From assembly GCA_947568835.1 (NCBI GenBank), contig OX387606.1:9796001-9860000 (forward strand): a stretch of 64,000 nt of DNA, in the 5' to 3' direction. Source of the DNA: Protonemura montana (Eukaryota > Arthropoda > Insecta > Plecoptera > Nemouridae). Shown in pieces: positions 50,066 to 63,930 of this stretch. The translations under genes and the position numbers were made by a program. Each line of letters opens with the position of its first letter. Within the stretch, counting starts at the first letter, position 1. Under the pieces are notes generated by a model. It had not been told where the DNA came from. It was given only the letters and a program-made list of their open reading frames with translations, and made no database searches.

Positions 50066-51934
50066 CTGCCTCAGCCCATTTGCTTCGCCAGCACGCGCCG
50101 TTAAATAAAAGAATAATCATCCTGCTTGAGCTGAATAATTATTGCAAATTCAAGCTGCATGCACGTGTGTGATATTGCATTATGATAGCTGGCGGACTGG
50201 TTTATATTATAGGTGCACAGATTATGTATCCTATTATCAGAAAAGTTCACCGAAAAGATAATTTCTTTCTGAATTGAACAAGTTCTGTTGGATTGGGTAT
50301 AGATACATTTGGTACTTTGTACCTAGGTATTGTACACCTAGAATTGATTATACATTTTGAAACGTGGCTATGAATCAGCTGCTCTTCATGCTTTAACACT
50401 TCAGATAAAATTCTGAATCAATATTTTTCTGTTCGGAGCATTCTCTCTCAATTTAATACACCTCTAACAAGGATCTAGCACGATTCTTTGTTGAGTCAAA
50501 TTGATAAAAAATAACATCGTAACAGTATTCAGCCCATCTCGATTAATAATCAATGTGTACATAAAAAAAATCCGTGACAGTAGCTCTGCTCTAGCGATAT
50601 AACTATTTATAGAACTGATCAATCATGAAAGCGATTTCCATGCTTGCTGGACCGTGTGCCAATAATGATAACCTAATTCGATTTTCATCCCAGTGATTAT
50701 CAGCTGGGTTTTTAATTGCATTTCGTTCGACAGGAGCCACATCATGGGTATAAATCCGAGCGGCTTTATACGAGTTTTCAGGACCTCCAATGCGAGGATG
50801 GTCTGAAATATAAACACTGACAAGTTTAGTTATATACAATTGCGATACCAAAAATAAACCGCCTAAGTTTGTGTACAAACTCCCCGAGGAACGCACATTG
50901 ACATACAAAAGACACATGGACCTACGCCGCTGTTTCGGTATTTTTTTTTTGTGTTATAAATGTAAAGCAAAAATTAAAAAATCCCTCTACTCTGTGCCCT
51001 CATTTTTAAACAATTTCGCAAATGCACTTTTCGGCCAAAAAAATCTCATGGCTCTGTTCATTTCTGCATGTTTAACTCTTTCGTATTCCACGTACATTCA
51101 TAGAACGTCATTGTTTTTATATTTTATTTAATTAGGTCAGACAATGTTCTTTATTTCCCCCAGAGATAAATCCAAACTGCTTTTACAAATGAATACACAA
51201 CAAAATAATTAATTCGTGCGCTGCACGTGTATATGAGCTGTGGTACGGCACTGAATGGTTTAAGTGTCTCTTATTTTAATAGAAAATTAAACCCATTCGG
51301 TACAGGAATTTGCAGACGAAATAAATTAAAAATCAACATGAAGACATCGTCATGAATTGTAGAAGTGCTCGCGTTGATATAAGTAGATCGTGTTGGTGCC
51401 AGCCATTGCACCCCCGGTATGTCTGGTTGCATGCTAGCATTATGCACCAAGAAAATTACAAGATATCGTTTTCAGGAAACATGCTAATAAAGGTTGCTTC
51501 GTTTGAAGAGACTTTACACAAATTAATTATGTGTAAGGTAGCATCTGTAGATGTCATATCTAGAGAAATTGTCCTTTTTGTTCCTTATACACTCAAAGAG
51601 CTTCTTTTCTTCGAATTGTTTAAAGAAATAAACATTGCTACGGACTACAAAAAAAAAATGTTTCGTAGCGCGTTATTAAAAATAATGATGCTAGACGAAA
51701 GCATATAACAATTTGTATAAACGAGCGAAGTCAGTTTAATGCATTTTATATCCCGAGTTGCACTTCATGTCGTTCACTTGTTCTTGCATTATCGAATTTA
51801 AAAGTATGCACTGCCAGTAATTATTATATGTTGCATATTTCATTCCTAGAACATCATAATTTGCTCTCCATCAAATCGGAACCCACCGAGAGACACTACA
51901 AATGCTCACCACTTTTCGTCCGTTCTACATTTTC

Positions 51935-52229
51935 ATTACACCCCGTGAGTGAAGATATCAGTCCTGCTTTGCTACCAACACGTGAACTTTAGTTATGATT
52001 TCAGTGGCAGATTTTCAAAATACTTCTTCAAATTTTCAAAAATGCTTATAAGCTTGAAAAAGAAAACATCTTAGCACAACAAAAGCTTTAGAGTCAAAGG
52101 AAAATGGCGGACATCAGTGGAGATAATTTGCTGTGTTTTTTTTTAATTGACAATTGGCCCACATGTCACCTCAAAACGACCGGTGGCGCCTCTGTCGGAG
52201 AAGTATGTTTCTCACTGAACGTAGTATGC
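51935..52229 (+). mobile_element. Miniature inverted-repeat element, copy E
   Basis: Left end CCCCGTGAGTGAAGATATCAG, then GTTATGATTTCAGTGGCAG, AAAAGCTTTAGAGTCAAAGG, ATGGCGGACATCAGTGGAG, CGACCGGTGGCGCCTCTG, and end CTCACTGAACGTAGTATGC. All are in the same order as in copy B. No TACAGTCTAGC at the extreme left. Non-coding. Confidence 0.78.
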
Positions 52230-55200
52230 ACTCCGCAAACCGCAGTTCTGTGCTCTTCATTTTCGTCCAACGCGCTGGAATGAAAACGTTCATTCGCAGA
52301 GATGTTGGGCTTCAGCCAAGCTAATTTGTTAGCATTTTTTACCGTCGAGGCCTTTTTAACGATATCAATGAGACAGATGGTTTAATTAAAAAGAGAACCC
52401 GTTGCTGCAACAGTCTTCTAGCATAGCTATGTGTGTATGTTTGAAACGGTTAGTGATTATAGGCAGGCGGGCTTGTGGCCTGGGTTTCGTTTTCATTATT
52501 ACCTTTAGGCGTTTTGGTTTCGTTGAAAACTTTCGTTGGTGAACAGCACGCGGGAAAAAGTCGAGAGCTTTTTAGATCTCTAAGTACTTGATCAGCATTT
52601 TAGTTGTACTCGGTGGAAATGGGAATTTCTTTTAGATCTCGGCTCTAGCAAGTTCATGGTACCTAGTTACGTTTGAAAAGATTCCAGAATATAGAATATT
52701 TCACACCTTATGGCTGCAATATAACGTAGTAATAGGATGCCATCATTTTCTCCCCAACAGAACAGCATAATAAGTTCATAATGTATATATGCGTAGACAT
52801 TAATATAAACATTTTCACGGTTTTATGATCAAATCGTAAAAGGCAAAGGCAATAACAAGCAGTGAATTCAAATGCTGAATACGTCTGACGAGTGTTTGGG
52901 GTCGCCGTCCACGCTGAACCTTCGAGCGAACCAGGGGGCACATATACTATTGTGAACAAGTAAATCGAAACGAATTCGTGGCTGACTTATGACTGTGAAT
53001 GTGTGTGTATGTGTGTGGGTTTAGCAGATGGAAGAAAACTTTCAAGCAGATTGCTTTTTCTCAGACAGAACTACCATGAATTTCCACTAATGCAGCCAAG
53101 TTTTCTTTTACACCGTCCGTACCGCGCAATTTCCAACCTGTTTGATTTGACTTCGTAAGTTCAACAATTTCCCTTCTAGGATATAAAAGATGGACAAAGT
53201 TAGAGTGCCGAAGCCATTCGTGTTTTATTTCGAGTTAGACCAATTGAATTTCCCGTGTCCAGACCATCTCGTGATACAGCTTTCAAAAGTGGAGGCGCCG
53301 AGTTTGTTTCAACCAGTTCACAAACAAAGAAGCAACCGCGTCACCAAAACCCCGTCCTCCAGCATTTTGCACCCCAACGGTGCCCCTCGGCTGCTTCTGG
53401 CGCATTAGTCAAGGGGGCAACATCCAGTTTTTCACCATCAAATGTTTGGGTGTCAAGTGACGTCACAGAGAGTTTATGACGTGCCGGTCCAGACTTAAAA
53501 CACGAAAATATACATAAGAAAGGAGCATCGAACCCATACTAGGCTTATGCGTCGGGCGTCGACAGATGTGCTCATTTTACGCGGTAACTCTTGCATTCGG
53601 GAACGGGGTCCCCGAGGGAAGCCGTTGAACAATAAAAGAGTCGCGTGGCGCGGAGGGTGCCTCACGCAAATTAGAACTCCTGGTTAACTTGACCATGAAA
53701 AGACAGGACGAGGCGTTGGTGGAACTTGATGGCGGCTGGGTTTTTGACGGAACAGCTGGCCCAGCTGCACCCGTTCAACGGTGAGCGTGTGGCGTTGCCC
53801 GGCGGCGGGGGGGAGGAGGGAGGGGGTCGATCATTCCAGATTAAACAACGATTACCAGGCGTCGTTGTTCCGTCCGTGGGGAGCTTGGTACGAGATGGCC
53901 TCAGCTCGAGCGGCGTCTATATTTTATATCAATAAAGTGACACCCAATTGAAATGCTGGGACGAGCGGCGACGGCGGCGGCACTTGGAACTGGGAAGCTT
54001 GGAGCTCGGGAAGAGCTGGGGGCTTGGGGTAGGGTCAATGTGTGGGCGGTGGAGCAGTGCGAGCTGCAGAGTGAACGGGGACCCCGAACGACATGTATCG
54101 ATTGGACTAGTTGATGCAACGCGAATAACACTCTTATCGGTCGTTTCGATGTGTTATCTTTTAGTTCTTATGAAGTCGATTTCAAATGGGTTCACGTTCA
54201 GGGAATTGGTTATGGGTGTGGTGGGGGAATGAGTAATTCATACTCGATTCATTTCGCTGTATGAAAATAATAGTTACGGGTAAAACTTTTGCGCTTTATT
54301 GGATCATAAATTATCATCTATTTTCCCCGGTAAATTCTACGCCTTTCGGATTTCGAACATGAGACGGAAAAACCGATGTACTAATTTTAAGGAACAAATT
54401 ACATCTCGCCTGTATTTTCGGAAATGAGAAATGGCTCATACGAACCGAGGGTTGCTGTAGAGGACATAATTTCATTACATGACTCATCGTGCTCGCGTTC
54501 ATCGCCGACGCATCCAGTTGATCAAATCGATTTGATTCCTTTTCCTCCCATTAATTCACCGTTCGCGTGACGAGTTATTATGCATTTTGCATCCACAATT
54601 TGTAAAACCAAATTATTGTGGTGTGCAGTGACATAAATTTTGATGACTCTGTGCGCTATAATTAATAAATATGACTGGTGGATTGTGACTGTGGGGTGGA
54701 AGTAGATGATTCAGTCTATGTGCTAGTCTACTGAAATCAAACTACGATTTCATGACATTAGAAGTGTGAATGTCGGTGACACAACCATTTTTTGCTTTCT
54801 GTCAACGCTACATTACATTTGGATTAACAAGTTCCAGAACCCTTATCCCATGCTCCCGTAACACTTGATACTTTGCAAATAAACACACAGTAATTAGAAT
54901 AGATAATTAACAGATTAATTGACATTGTGGTAATGTTTCAAGTATATTGCTCCACCCAGTGAAGTATCATTAAACGTACAACATCATAGACACAGAAACT
55001 TCCAGACAATCTCTTCACCCAACACTATAGCTACTTGTGGCTTGAACCTCCTACAGCATCTAGGGAACATGAAAACGGGAGTCGGGAGAGATTTGGCATC
55101 CAGACACGCAATCCCAAATCGCACCCCTCGCTCGCTGCTAGATCAACAATGTGGCAGGCAGACTTTCAGGCAGGGTTGTGCTGTGGGGTACGGCGGGGTG

Positions 55201-58200
55201 TACACGGAGCTTGGTTGCGACGACTGCGACCCTCTTCTCACGTAGCTCCTGTTTGGCTGCTGCTGCTGCTGCTGCGAGCTGCAAGGCGGTGCACAGATCA
55301 ATATTATATTCCCCCTTTTGAGTCCTGCCAAAATGACCGAGAGGAGTGCGCGTTAGTGAACGATGCAACGTGAGCGCAGGGCATAGGTATATATGCTGAC
55401 ACCGACGACGCCGACGCCGACGTCGCCGACGCTCGTGCACAACAGCTATAATATCTGAGCGTCGGAAATCTCAATTCGAGGAAATACATATCTGGAATAC
55501 AAAAAATCTGAATGGATTAGACGGTTGGTTCGGAAGCATTTTGTCTGAATGCTGGCGGAGATATGAAATCGAGCCGCTATATTTGCGATGACAATTGTGG
55601 AAAATAGATGTGGAACGGGATGGTTTCAAAAGAAGGAATTTAAATCAGGAAATTGAGTACCTAATAGATTTACTTATCGACGTCGGCCTGAAGTCTCTGG
55701 AAAATACGAGATTCTTCAAACGGGAATCTGGCTGGCTTTATAAATTCTACTTTTCGATGGAAAATTAATTCCAACCCATCGATTCACGAATTGACGGTTA
55801 ATATAGACGGTTTTCTACCCACGCTTCTGTTTATCTCATCTGTTGGACTGTAGATTTGAATCCAAGGAGCATTATTTCAGCAGTCAACGAAGTTGTAAGA
55901 GAGCGGAGATTTGAGATGAGGACTCTTCCTCTGAGTTCGTCATAATTGTGGTCATCGAACGCAGATTGAGATTCAGCGATGTGTCAATGGAAGTCGCCCT
56001 TGTATCCTTCGGGGGGCTGGAATCGAAGAGAAGTCTCCTTGCATACTTATTGGATATCACCCAAGAGGGTCGTTCAGCAAAGATATTATTCTCAGCGATG
56101 GAATTTTATTGCGCGTCACCACCGCCGATCTTGACATAAACCACACTTTGCGGGAAACTTAATTTATTTGCGACTTTGATTGGATATTTGGTGAAAAATC
56201 TTCGGAAAATCAACTCGAGACATACACAGATGATTTACTGTAGCTGGTCTCCCGAGTGCATTTTGTTTTCGCTGAATAGAAAGCATAGTTGCTGGCAAAT
56301 TTGATTTTGATTGGGTTCGAACGGATCTGTTGAGATGAGAGGTGGAAGAAAACATTTGTGTTTAATTTGGTTTCATAGATCCACGGGTGGAGAGCTGCAG
56401 AGAGTTAGAAGACGGCCAATGTAATTCTATAAATAATTTTCTCAAAAACAACTTGACGGAAATTCTCTATCCGTTTACTTTTCTGCTGAAGATTGTTTTT
56501 CTTCATTTCCACAGGGTTATTATTTATTCAGGAGAAAGCGGAAAATATAAGAGGACGACACACACCCATAGCACATTAATTTTTTTTCTTTCAAGTCTGA
56601 AATGTTTCGTATTGCCTGAAAATTGTTAGACCATTTCTTAACTCAATCACCTCACCTGTCTTTTTTGAAATCCCTTCGTAATTAAATTCTAGTCCACGGT
56701 TACACGACTTAAAAAAACAATAGGTGCTAATTAATTCACCTGTAGCTCTCGTTTACAGCACTCGTTTATTTCCAACGCAGCCCATGTGCTTCCTAATTAT
56801 TCATAGTCTTCGCCTACCAATACTCATAACTATAGCAAGCAGCGAGAAGACATCACTAATGTAGTTTGTATGATCGCGCCAACAAATAGTTCAAGGTAGA
56901 CCCGTTGCATGGGCTCCGTTATGACTCAGGTAGATGAGAAGGTAGCCTAGCCAGCAGGCGGGCAGACTGGTCTGTGTGGACCAACTCTCAGCTGAGCGGA
57001 GAGACGCATGTCCCGCCATTCAGTCATTGGGGGGACAAGTACCCGTGAGTGCACATCGCTTGTATCCGTTTGAGAAGGTTTGCGAGGTGGAGTGGTCGCT
57101 GCCAGATTTTCTCTGCACTTTTACTGCAAGGAATAGTGATTACCAAGGTAACTAATAACTTAAATATATGCGCTGTGATGATAGAATAATAATAGCACGT
57201 GGTTTCAGAAATCTCACTAGGCTTGCCGAATCCCCACGTGTTTGTGCGCTCGACTTCGATCTGATAGCTTTGTTCTTTAGTCTTTTATGGGAGAAGCACA
57301 TTTCCACTTGTTTTTCTTTTTGTATATATTTATTTTGCTTATCACATATTTCTGAATTTGGTCTTAGGAGTAGAGTAAATGCTCACATTTTTCCATGCTC
57401 TGATTCGTGAGGTTGGGGTTCTGCGTCAATGTCAGCTGGGCTCTAGTTGCATCTGGGATCTACGACCCTAAATATGTTGCGCAATTGTGCCTACGTTGTG
57501 ATTGTAGCAGAGAAACAGTGCATTTAATTTGCAGGTTAAAATTAACAATCAACTGGCACCAAAACTGACAATTATGTAAGTCTACCACACCAATTTTCAA
57601 GACATTTTAGTTATTGAAGTAGATATTTATGATTTGTTGTGACACCAGGTGATATGGTATGGTTTGTTGATTAATCTGTGTTATTTCTCTTTTGCTGCCG
57701 TTAATGACATCTATATTAGGTACCTGTATGATTTTTTTCGTTTGTTTGTACCGACTTAAAGGGAAAGTATTTTTTTTTGCATTTAATGAAAAAAAAAGTA
57801 AGAACTAATGTCTCTGTCAATATGCAAGGAAATTATGGACTCTAATTTTACATGAACCTATCTTGCACTTTCACTGTAGTCACGCAATAAAATCCTTAGG
57901 ACAAGACCTTTCTGTCTTTCAATCAGATCTTGAGGAAAAATATTCGAATTATAAATTACAATTATTTTAGGCACGAAAGCCTGATGAGCACCTAACATGA
58001 CCCAGCTGCGTTTCTTTTGAACTCTTGTCAGAAACAATAAGAGGTCCTTCGTCGAATAGGCACATGCTTATCCGATAATTAGCCTGTATTCTCAGCATTA
58101 CCGAACCCAAATTTGCATAACCATGACACGATAGGCTCGAGATTTCTTCCCGCTATTTTAATCTAGGTAGACTGGCAGCAATTACTTTTTGTCAGCCATC

Positions 58201-60979
58201 TTTAGCCACATTTGAGTATGTAATTTCAAGATGATCACTTTCATTTTCTTCCCTGTCGGAATTTCATTCTACAGCTGCGGGCGAAGCAAAATTGAATAAT
58301 ACCGGCCATCTTTCGTAATACCCGCTCACAGCCGACTGGTATACAGCTAGTGATTCCGAGCAGAGCATCATTGAATAATCATTTCTATCCCATAATCCAC
58401 GCTGTAATCTAGCAGGAATAATATCGTAATTTGTGGAAGTTATTTACCTACTCGAATTGTGATGTTCGAATTCGTGGTCTGGGCCTGGGAATGTACACAG
58501 ATGCAGGAATGTTGGGAAAATACCTATTTAGTGAGTTATTTTTTTAACCTTACTGTCGCCAAGTCAACAGTTCTGTGTAGCTGTGTGTTCCAGCTAGTTC
58601 CCAGTATATTTAGCGACTAATTAAATAGGGTTTGCGACTAAATATTGCGACACCGTGACAAAGAAAGGTTGCAAAAAACAGGCTTGTTTCCCGTCATCAT
58701 CGAGCGACAGTTTTTAGGGAGTTAATGGACTGCTTTAGCTTAGCTGGCAGCAACCCGCGCTCTTGGCAAGTGCTCTCATTAGGGCAATGAACACAAGAGG
58801 ATATTATAAAAGACAAAGAGGAGCTCAAGAGTAGTGAAGGTCATGGCCAAGGGCTTCCGATCGATTGAAAGCGAGAGTACCACGGCCTGGCTGGCAACGT
58901 GAGTGGGTGGGTGGATGTCTCGCTGAAATTACTTTCTTGGCTGCCTTCGCGAATTCAAATGCATTCGTCTAAGTTCACTTTCTCAGTGCACGCTAATTTC
59001 GTACGTTGGTTTACCGTCTCTTACCTATGCGGACATGCCAACTAGGGACTGTCGCCTTCAAGCGATTGTAATTACGGCTTCATTGGAATTGACATTTCAC
59101 GGTAGTAAACTAGTATATTTAGCCATAATAAGTCAGCTAGACTTCTTATTACACATGTGGTTTACTGCGGCGACAGCAAAACTGGTTGGTATTTAGGTAC
59201 CGGGAGATTCACATGGCTTTGTGTGGGTGGGTAGGCCGACAAGATGATTCTTCATCAGACGTTTTGGGATGCGTCATGGTATGTGATCACGTGACCACGA
59301 CTCGGCATTGTATGTGTTGATTGTTGTGCCCGGGGCGATGTCTTATATTCTCTCTCAAGGTTAGATTGATCGACTGGCGTGTTTTATACCGGCCGAGTTA
59401 CAAAGGAAACCATTCAGTAAACCAAAATACGGCAGTTTTTTTTTTGTGGTTGTTATAGTTCTAGATAGGTCTGTGGCTGAAAGGCGAGTCGCCGACAACT
59501 GCGCGCGTTTAGCTAAATGAAAGGGCCGCTCATCTTCCAACGCCAAGGATTCTGTTTCGTCTTTAATTTTGGAGCAATTAGCACGGAAAGGACGATAAAA
59601 TTGCCATCTTGCATTGTATCGTAAGTTCTAAACACATATTTTTTGTTTTTGTTTTAGCATTGCGGGCTAAAGAGGTTTTCGTGTGTTCTCCACTGCTTTT
59701 CGAGCGATGGAATCAAATTCGAGAGTTCTCTAACGGTAAGTGCGGGTTGGGTAATGGAGGGGGAGCTATCGTCCAACTAAATTCACGAAAACATTTTAAA
59801 CGTTTCGAAAATCCTACGGACTTGTCTGGTACGAATGGAAAACTTTTCAATGAATGCCTGAAATCAGAGGCATCGGCATTTTCTAAGCGAACGAAAAACT
59901 AGTCGAACAATGCCGAACCAATTCGCGGTTGCACACTGTTCCAATCGGAAATTAGTTTCGAATGCCAACCGATTCTTTCATTGCCAGCAATCACATTTGA
60001 GTAAGACACTGATGGCCATAGACTGGGCCATTCTTACGCCGTCCTTCAGGTGTGACAATTAGACAAAGATGTCCAATAATTTCTTACGAGTGTGGTCCCA
60101 ACTTCCAACTTCCAAACACCAACAATATGGATATTTAGAAAAAAATATACCTACCGGTTTGCCAACAGGTACAACGGGCTACCTCAACCTCAATGGCTAT
60201 TGATTGGATCACATTCTTTCAGAACTCAATGCCTTTCTTTGTTTACTTAGAAAATGAACTCTGCAACTAGATTTTAATTGTCTCGTTTCCATCCGCCGTT
60301 CACGGTCGATTCATCGTGGGGGCGGTCGCCGACCAAGTGTGCACTTGTTTTGGCAATGGCTGCCCGCGTGATTACACGTATAGGTCTAGTGCGTGCACTG
60401 TCGTGACAATTCCGGCTGCAGGTACCATCATGTTTTGAGTCGAGTGTCAGGTTCATACGCCATTGAAAATGGTAAGGTGAACTGATATCGCGACATGTCA
60501 TTTCGCCAAACGCACGCCAACAACTTTTCACTGAACATCATTTGAAATTAAAAGTAAATTGAGTAATTCTGGACGGTAATGTGTCTATGGCCAAGCATGT
60601 GGTATGTGTGTAATTCTGTCAAGCGTAATGCAGCGCCTTCAAGGACTTCGTCTTCGTGTGGCTATTGTTATCTGGAAAAGTAATGGAATGACAATGACAC
60701 ATTTCGTTTGTTTATTCCGGTAAAACAACTGTTTCGTGCACATTCATACACACAAGTGTGTTGCAATGGCGAAACGTACATCTTGATTCAAATTCTCATT
60801 TCGAACACGTAGAAATAAAACTGTATCCTTGGCTCTCTCAAATCTAACTGGGTAGTAGCAATTTATAGATTTGGGTAACTTACCTATGGGTAAATGGTTT
60901 GAGAAAGGTATTGGAAACTAGGTATGCCATAAATCGGAAGATATCCAATCATTTTTTGTCGTGTTCCTCCAGTCCTAAC
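52230..60979. other. Long non-coding stretch, no gene seen
   Basis: Contains CpG/GC-rich patches near 53.7-54.1 and 55.0-55.45 kb, the latter with (CTG)n at 55256-55274 and repeated CGACGC units at 55400-55440. No exon with splice support is recognised. Confidence 0.5.
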
Positions 60980-61243
60980 CTGCGTTTGCAATGTTCTTTG
61001 AGAGTGCTGTACATTCTTGTGCAAGATGCTTTCTTTGTGTTGAGATGCCATGGGTATGAAAGGAAGTGAGTGAACCATCTTCGTCGCTGGTCGGGCGTCG
61101 CATCTCCAGCCTCCACCTCCTCCTCCACCTCCTCGGTCTGCATTTCGAGACTGCCGGTGGCCTTGAATGTAGGGATGCTGTCCTGTCTGCCCGCCCGTCG
61201 CAGCTCCAGCTCGTAGATCACGAAGAAGATTCGAGAATCTTGC
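60980..61243 (-). CDS. Candidate exon of an unidentified - strand gene
   Basis: On the - strand a frame with coding-like composition includes IFFVIYELELRRAGRQ and an acidic run EEVEEEVEAGD. Possible limits are acceptor ATAAAAG/G (61243) and donor ACGCAG/GTTAGG (60980). These phases do not join directly to the candidate exon at 62.8 kb, so either the borders are wrong or the two are unrelated. The acidic run comes from GGA/GGT-type codons and could be a low-complexity repeat. Confidence 0.22.
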
Positions 61244-61740
61244 CTTTTATAAATCTTCATGGGTATGCAAGAAAACGATCACAGACAAAGTTAGTGGTAT
61301 GAGAATCGAAGATGGTGGGCTGATAATGGAAGGGTTAAACATATTACGGTTTAGATGTTATTTAGAGGAATGGACTGGATTAGTTAATAAATGCACTTCT
61401 ATGCGTTTTAATTGGATGTTACCATTTACAGACTGAAATTACCACCAGTCGCAATTACATCTAATTATTTAGCCGCTGCGGTCGAGCATCTGGACCCGAG
61501 TATCCCACGAATGCTTGAAAAGTTAGCAGAATGCAAACGCCGTTTTTTATTTTTTTTTATCGCAAGACGGCCATGAGCGTCTTGATCGATGGACGCAGCC
61601 GCAACCGACTGTCCTTTTTTGTCGTCGTCTCCCCAGGAATGACGCAGTGAAGGTCAATGACAAGCGCCGCGACGCCTCCGTGCCGTCGACCGGATATTGA
61701 CTTTCAAAGCGACGTCAATTAACGCGGTCCCGGATTGGCC

Positions 61741-61759
61741 GGGGGGGGGGGGGGGGGGG
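61741..61759. repeat. G19 homopolymer
   Basis: Nineteen G in a row. Frames reading through it are Gly/Pro artefacts. Confidence 0.95.
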
Positions 61760-62743
61760 CTGCGGCTGCGGGGTTGCGAGTCCCCGCGCCGAAAATCTCT
61801 AGACGTCCTTTCCCGATTTCCTGTTCCTTATAATGTATATTTCCTTCGCCGTCAACGCTGCGTCGTTGCTCGGTCGGCGTCGTTGCAACGAATGATGCGT
61901 CTTGCCATGCGTGGAAGGTTGTCATCGATAACGTGGCGACACACTGGTGATACGTGTGGATTGAAAGGCGTCCGGGACATGTCATCCGATATCGGGCCGA
62001 TAGGCGATGATCTTTGCAGCTTTCCGACTTTCGCGGCTCTCACGTCGCCGCCCGCGACGATATCAGAGTTGTTATCGCGCGCTGAAATTTTATTCAGACG
62101 CTTGATTATTTTGCGAAAACGACGGAATATCTGTGGGGGGTAATGCTGACATTTTACATCGATTCAAGGAGCGCGGCGATGTGAAAACAAGGTAATTAGT
62201 GCGAATTATGCTGCGATTTCAGGATGCTTAACATGGTGTCTTTCAGAGACACTTGATTACCTATTGAATGTGCTCATTAGACAGCAGTTTTCCCCACTCG
62301 GTGTTTATTGTGCCAGCATTCTGACGTAGGTTGAATTCTATCTGAAGTTAGGAACCGTGTTGTGGGGTACGGCTTCAAATTCAGACGGCGGACCAGAAGG
62401 CTTCGATAACTAACACCAATTATCTTTCGGGCTAACCGGCATCAAACGTGCTCAAAACTAAAACCACTAATTATGTATAATTATATTATGCCAGTTACAA
62501 ATTCGGATAGATCAGGAATGCTATAAATTCAAATTGATTGTTTTCCTAACAAAAGAACACCGATATACAAACGACTTGTCAAGTGTTCAAGAAGCCATGA
62601 AAGTCGTGTAATTTCTCAAATCGAGAGTACCCCTGCGTACAAAATATCGCGTTCCACTAATCAGCATGCCTGCAGCTCGCTATCAGTTGGACAGGTGGCT
62701 GACGACAAGGACTGTATGCTAGCCATCCTGGACTCGGTCATAC

Positions 62744-62914
62744 CTGCATGGCGCTCGCCGATGGGCAGGTGAAGGAAGGTGGCGGCCCTCGACTTGGCGC
62801 GCTCTTCCATAACTTCACCTTGTCCATCCGTAGCCCGTGCCAACTGCCATCGAGACACCTTCGCCTCGGAATGCGCTAGATAATAATTCCCAAGCACCGC
62901 GTTTCGGTCTATAC
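62744..62914 (-). CDS. Candidate internal exon of an unidentified - strand gene
   Basis: On the - strand an open 171-nt segment lies between a possible acceptor (AACTGCAG/GT, exon start 62914; alternative TATCTAG, exon start 62875) and a good donor (GCAG/GTATGA after 62744). It leaves one base at the end and takes two at the start, so it is a symmetric phase-1 exon. The peptide includes SEAKVSRWQLARATDG and RAATFLHLPIGERHAG, and codon use is GC-rich. No family is recognised. The pyrimidine tracts before both acceptors are poor. Confidence 0.28.
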
Positions 62915-63908
62915 CTGCAGTTCAGTTATAGATGATCCAAGGTTTATAAACCCGTCGTGACAATGGATAATTCACCCACAGTTGAGCTAGCGCTGGTTTC
63001 ATCGAAGAGGTCTCGCTCTCTCGGGCTGCATGTTGATGCAAATGGATTAGCCGTGTTCGTCCTATCTCTTCGAATTAGCGGGTGTAACTGAAAAGCTTGT
63101 TTTGTTTCAAATAAGGATATCATCACATTAGATTCTGATTTCCTCCATGCCATGTTCTCTTAGCTACTCGCTGGCTTTTATTGGCGTCGGGGAGGGGGGA
63201 GGGGGGCTAAAAAGTTTATTGTTTCTGTACATATAGCTCGGTATACTTGCGTTGTCACGGGGTGTTAGGTTCCTGCTCCGGCCAGTGTTTGTCCGTGTGC
63301 TTACTTAGCTGGGGCGGTCGTTAATTAGGTCACATCCGAGATCGACGTGCCGGTGGCGGCGGCGGTGGAGGTAGCGGCACAGGAGCGTCCCTTAGCAATT
63401 TCCGTGCTCCCTCCCTTAGTGGATCGCAGGGTTGAAGCCGAGTTTAAAATTAGTGTTCGCTCGCTGTAAACTAGCCGTGGGCAAACCTAACATAACTCGC
63501 TGCTCGGTCTCTATCGTGCCTGGTGGCCTCTCGAAGGTAAAAATAAAACTAAATTGATATTGAATTCGTGTTTCGCGAATCGCGAATGCGAGCCCACTTC
63601 GGATCATGTGGCCTTGTGCCTAGTTATTCATCTTGCGACCGAATAGCTATCCTATTTGCTGAAGTCGGTCGTGCTGTTTGCCGCTTTTCTATAAGATTTT
63701 ATTCATTTGCCGCCAAAACAAAACAAGAAAAAAACAGCAAGGCTGTTTGGGCGAGAGTGGAATGAGCTCTTGGAAGATGTCGGAACAGATTTTCCGGGAA
63801 TTTACGTTTTCTAGGGAAAAAGAGATGCGGGTTTTTGTCGAGGGATTTCAGTTGAAATGCAGCGCGGGACTGTTCCTGCTCTGTCGTAGGGAACGGGTCA
63901 CGGGTTAA

Positions 63909-63930
63909 GGGGGGGGGGGGGGGGGGGGGG
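63909..63930. repeat. G22 homopolymer
   Basis: Twenty-two G in a row near the right edge. Confidence 0.95.

Larger units (their letters stand above)
39861..51934. other. Long non-coding stretch, no gene seen
   Basis: Alternates between AT-rich DNA and GC/CpG-rich patches (41.7, 43.3, 43.7, 44.2-44.5, 45.6-45.7 kb) with long C or G runs. Open frames overlap on both strands and lack ATG or splice support. It may be intergenic DNA or a giant intron of a gene outside the window. Confidence 0.5.

Noticed and set aside
51352..51708. 118-codon ATG frame just left of miniature element copy E
   Set aside because: AT-driven composition, no recognised motif, no splice or promoter context. It could be chance in AT-rich DNA.
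55035..55440. Open frames on both strands near 55.2 kb
   Set aside because: They arise from (CTG)n and CGACGC-type repeats. Leu and Arg runs in one strand mirror Gln/Ala runs in the other.
61697..62143. 148-codon open frame on the + strand
   Set aside because: It starts with TTG, reads through the G19 homopolymer as poly-Gly, overlaps an equally open - strand frame and has no family resemblance.
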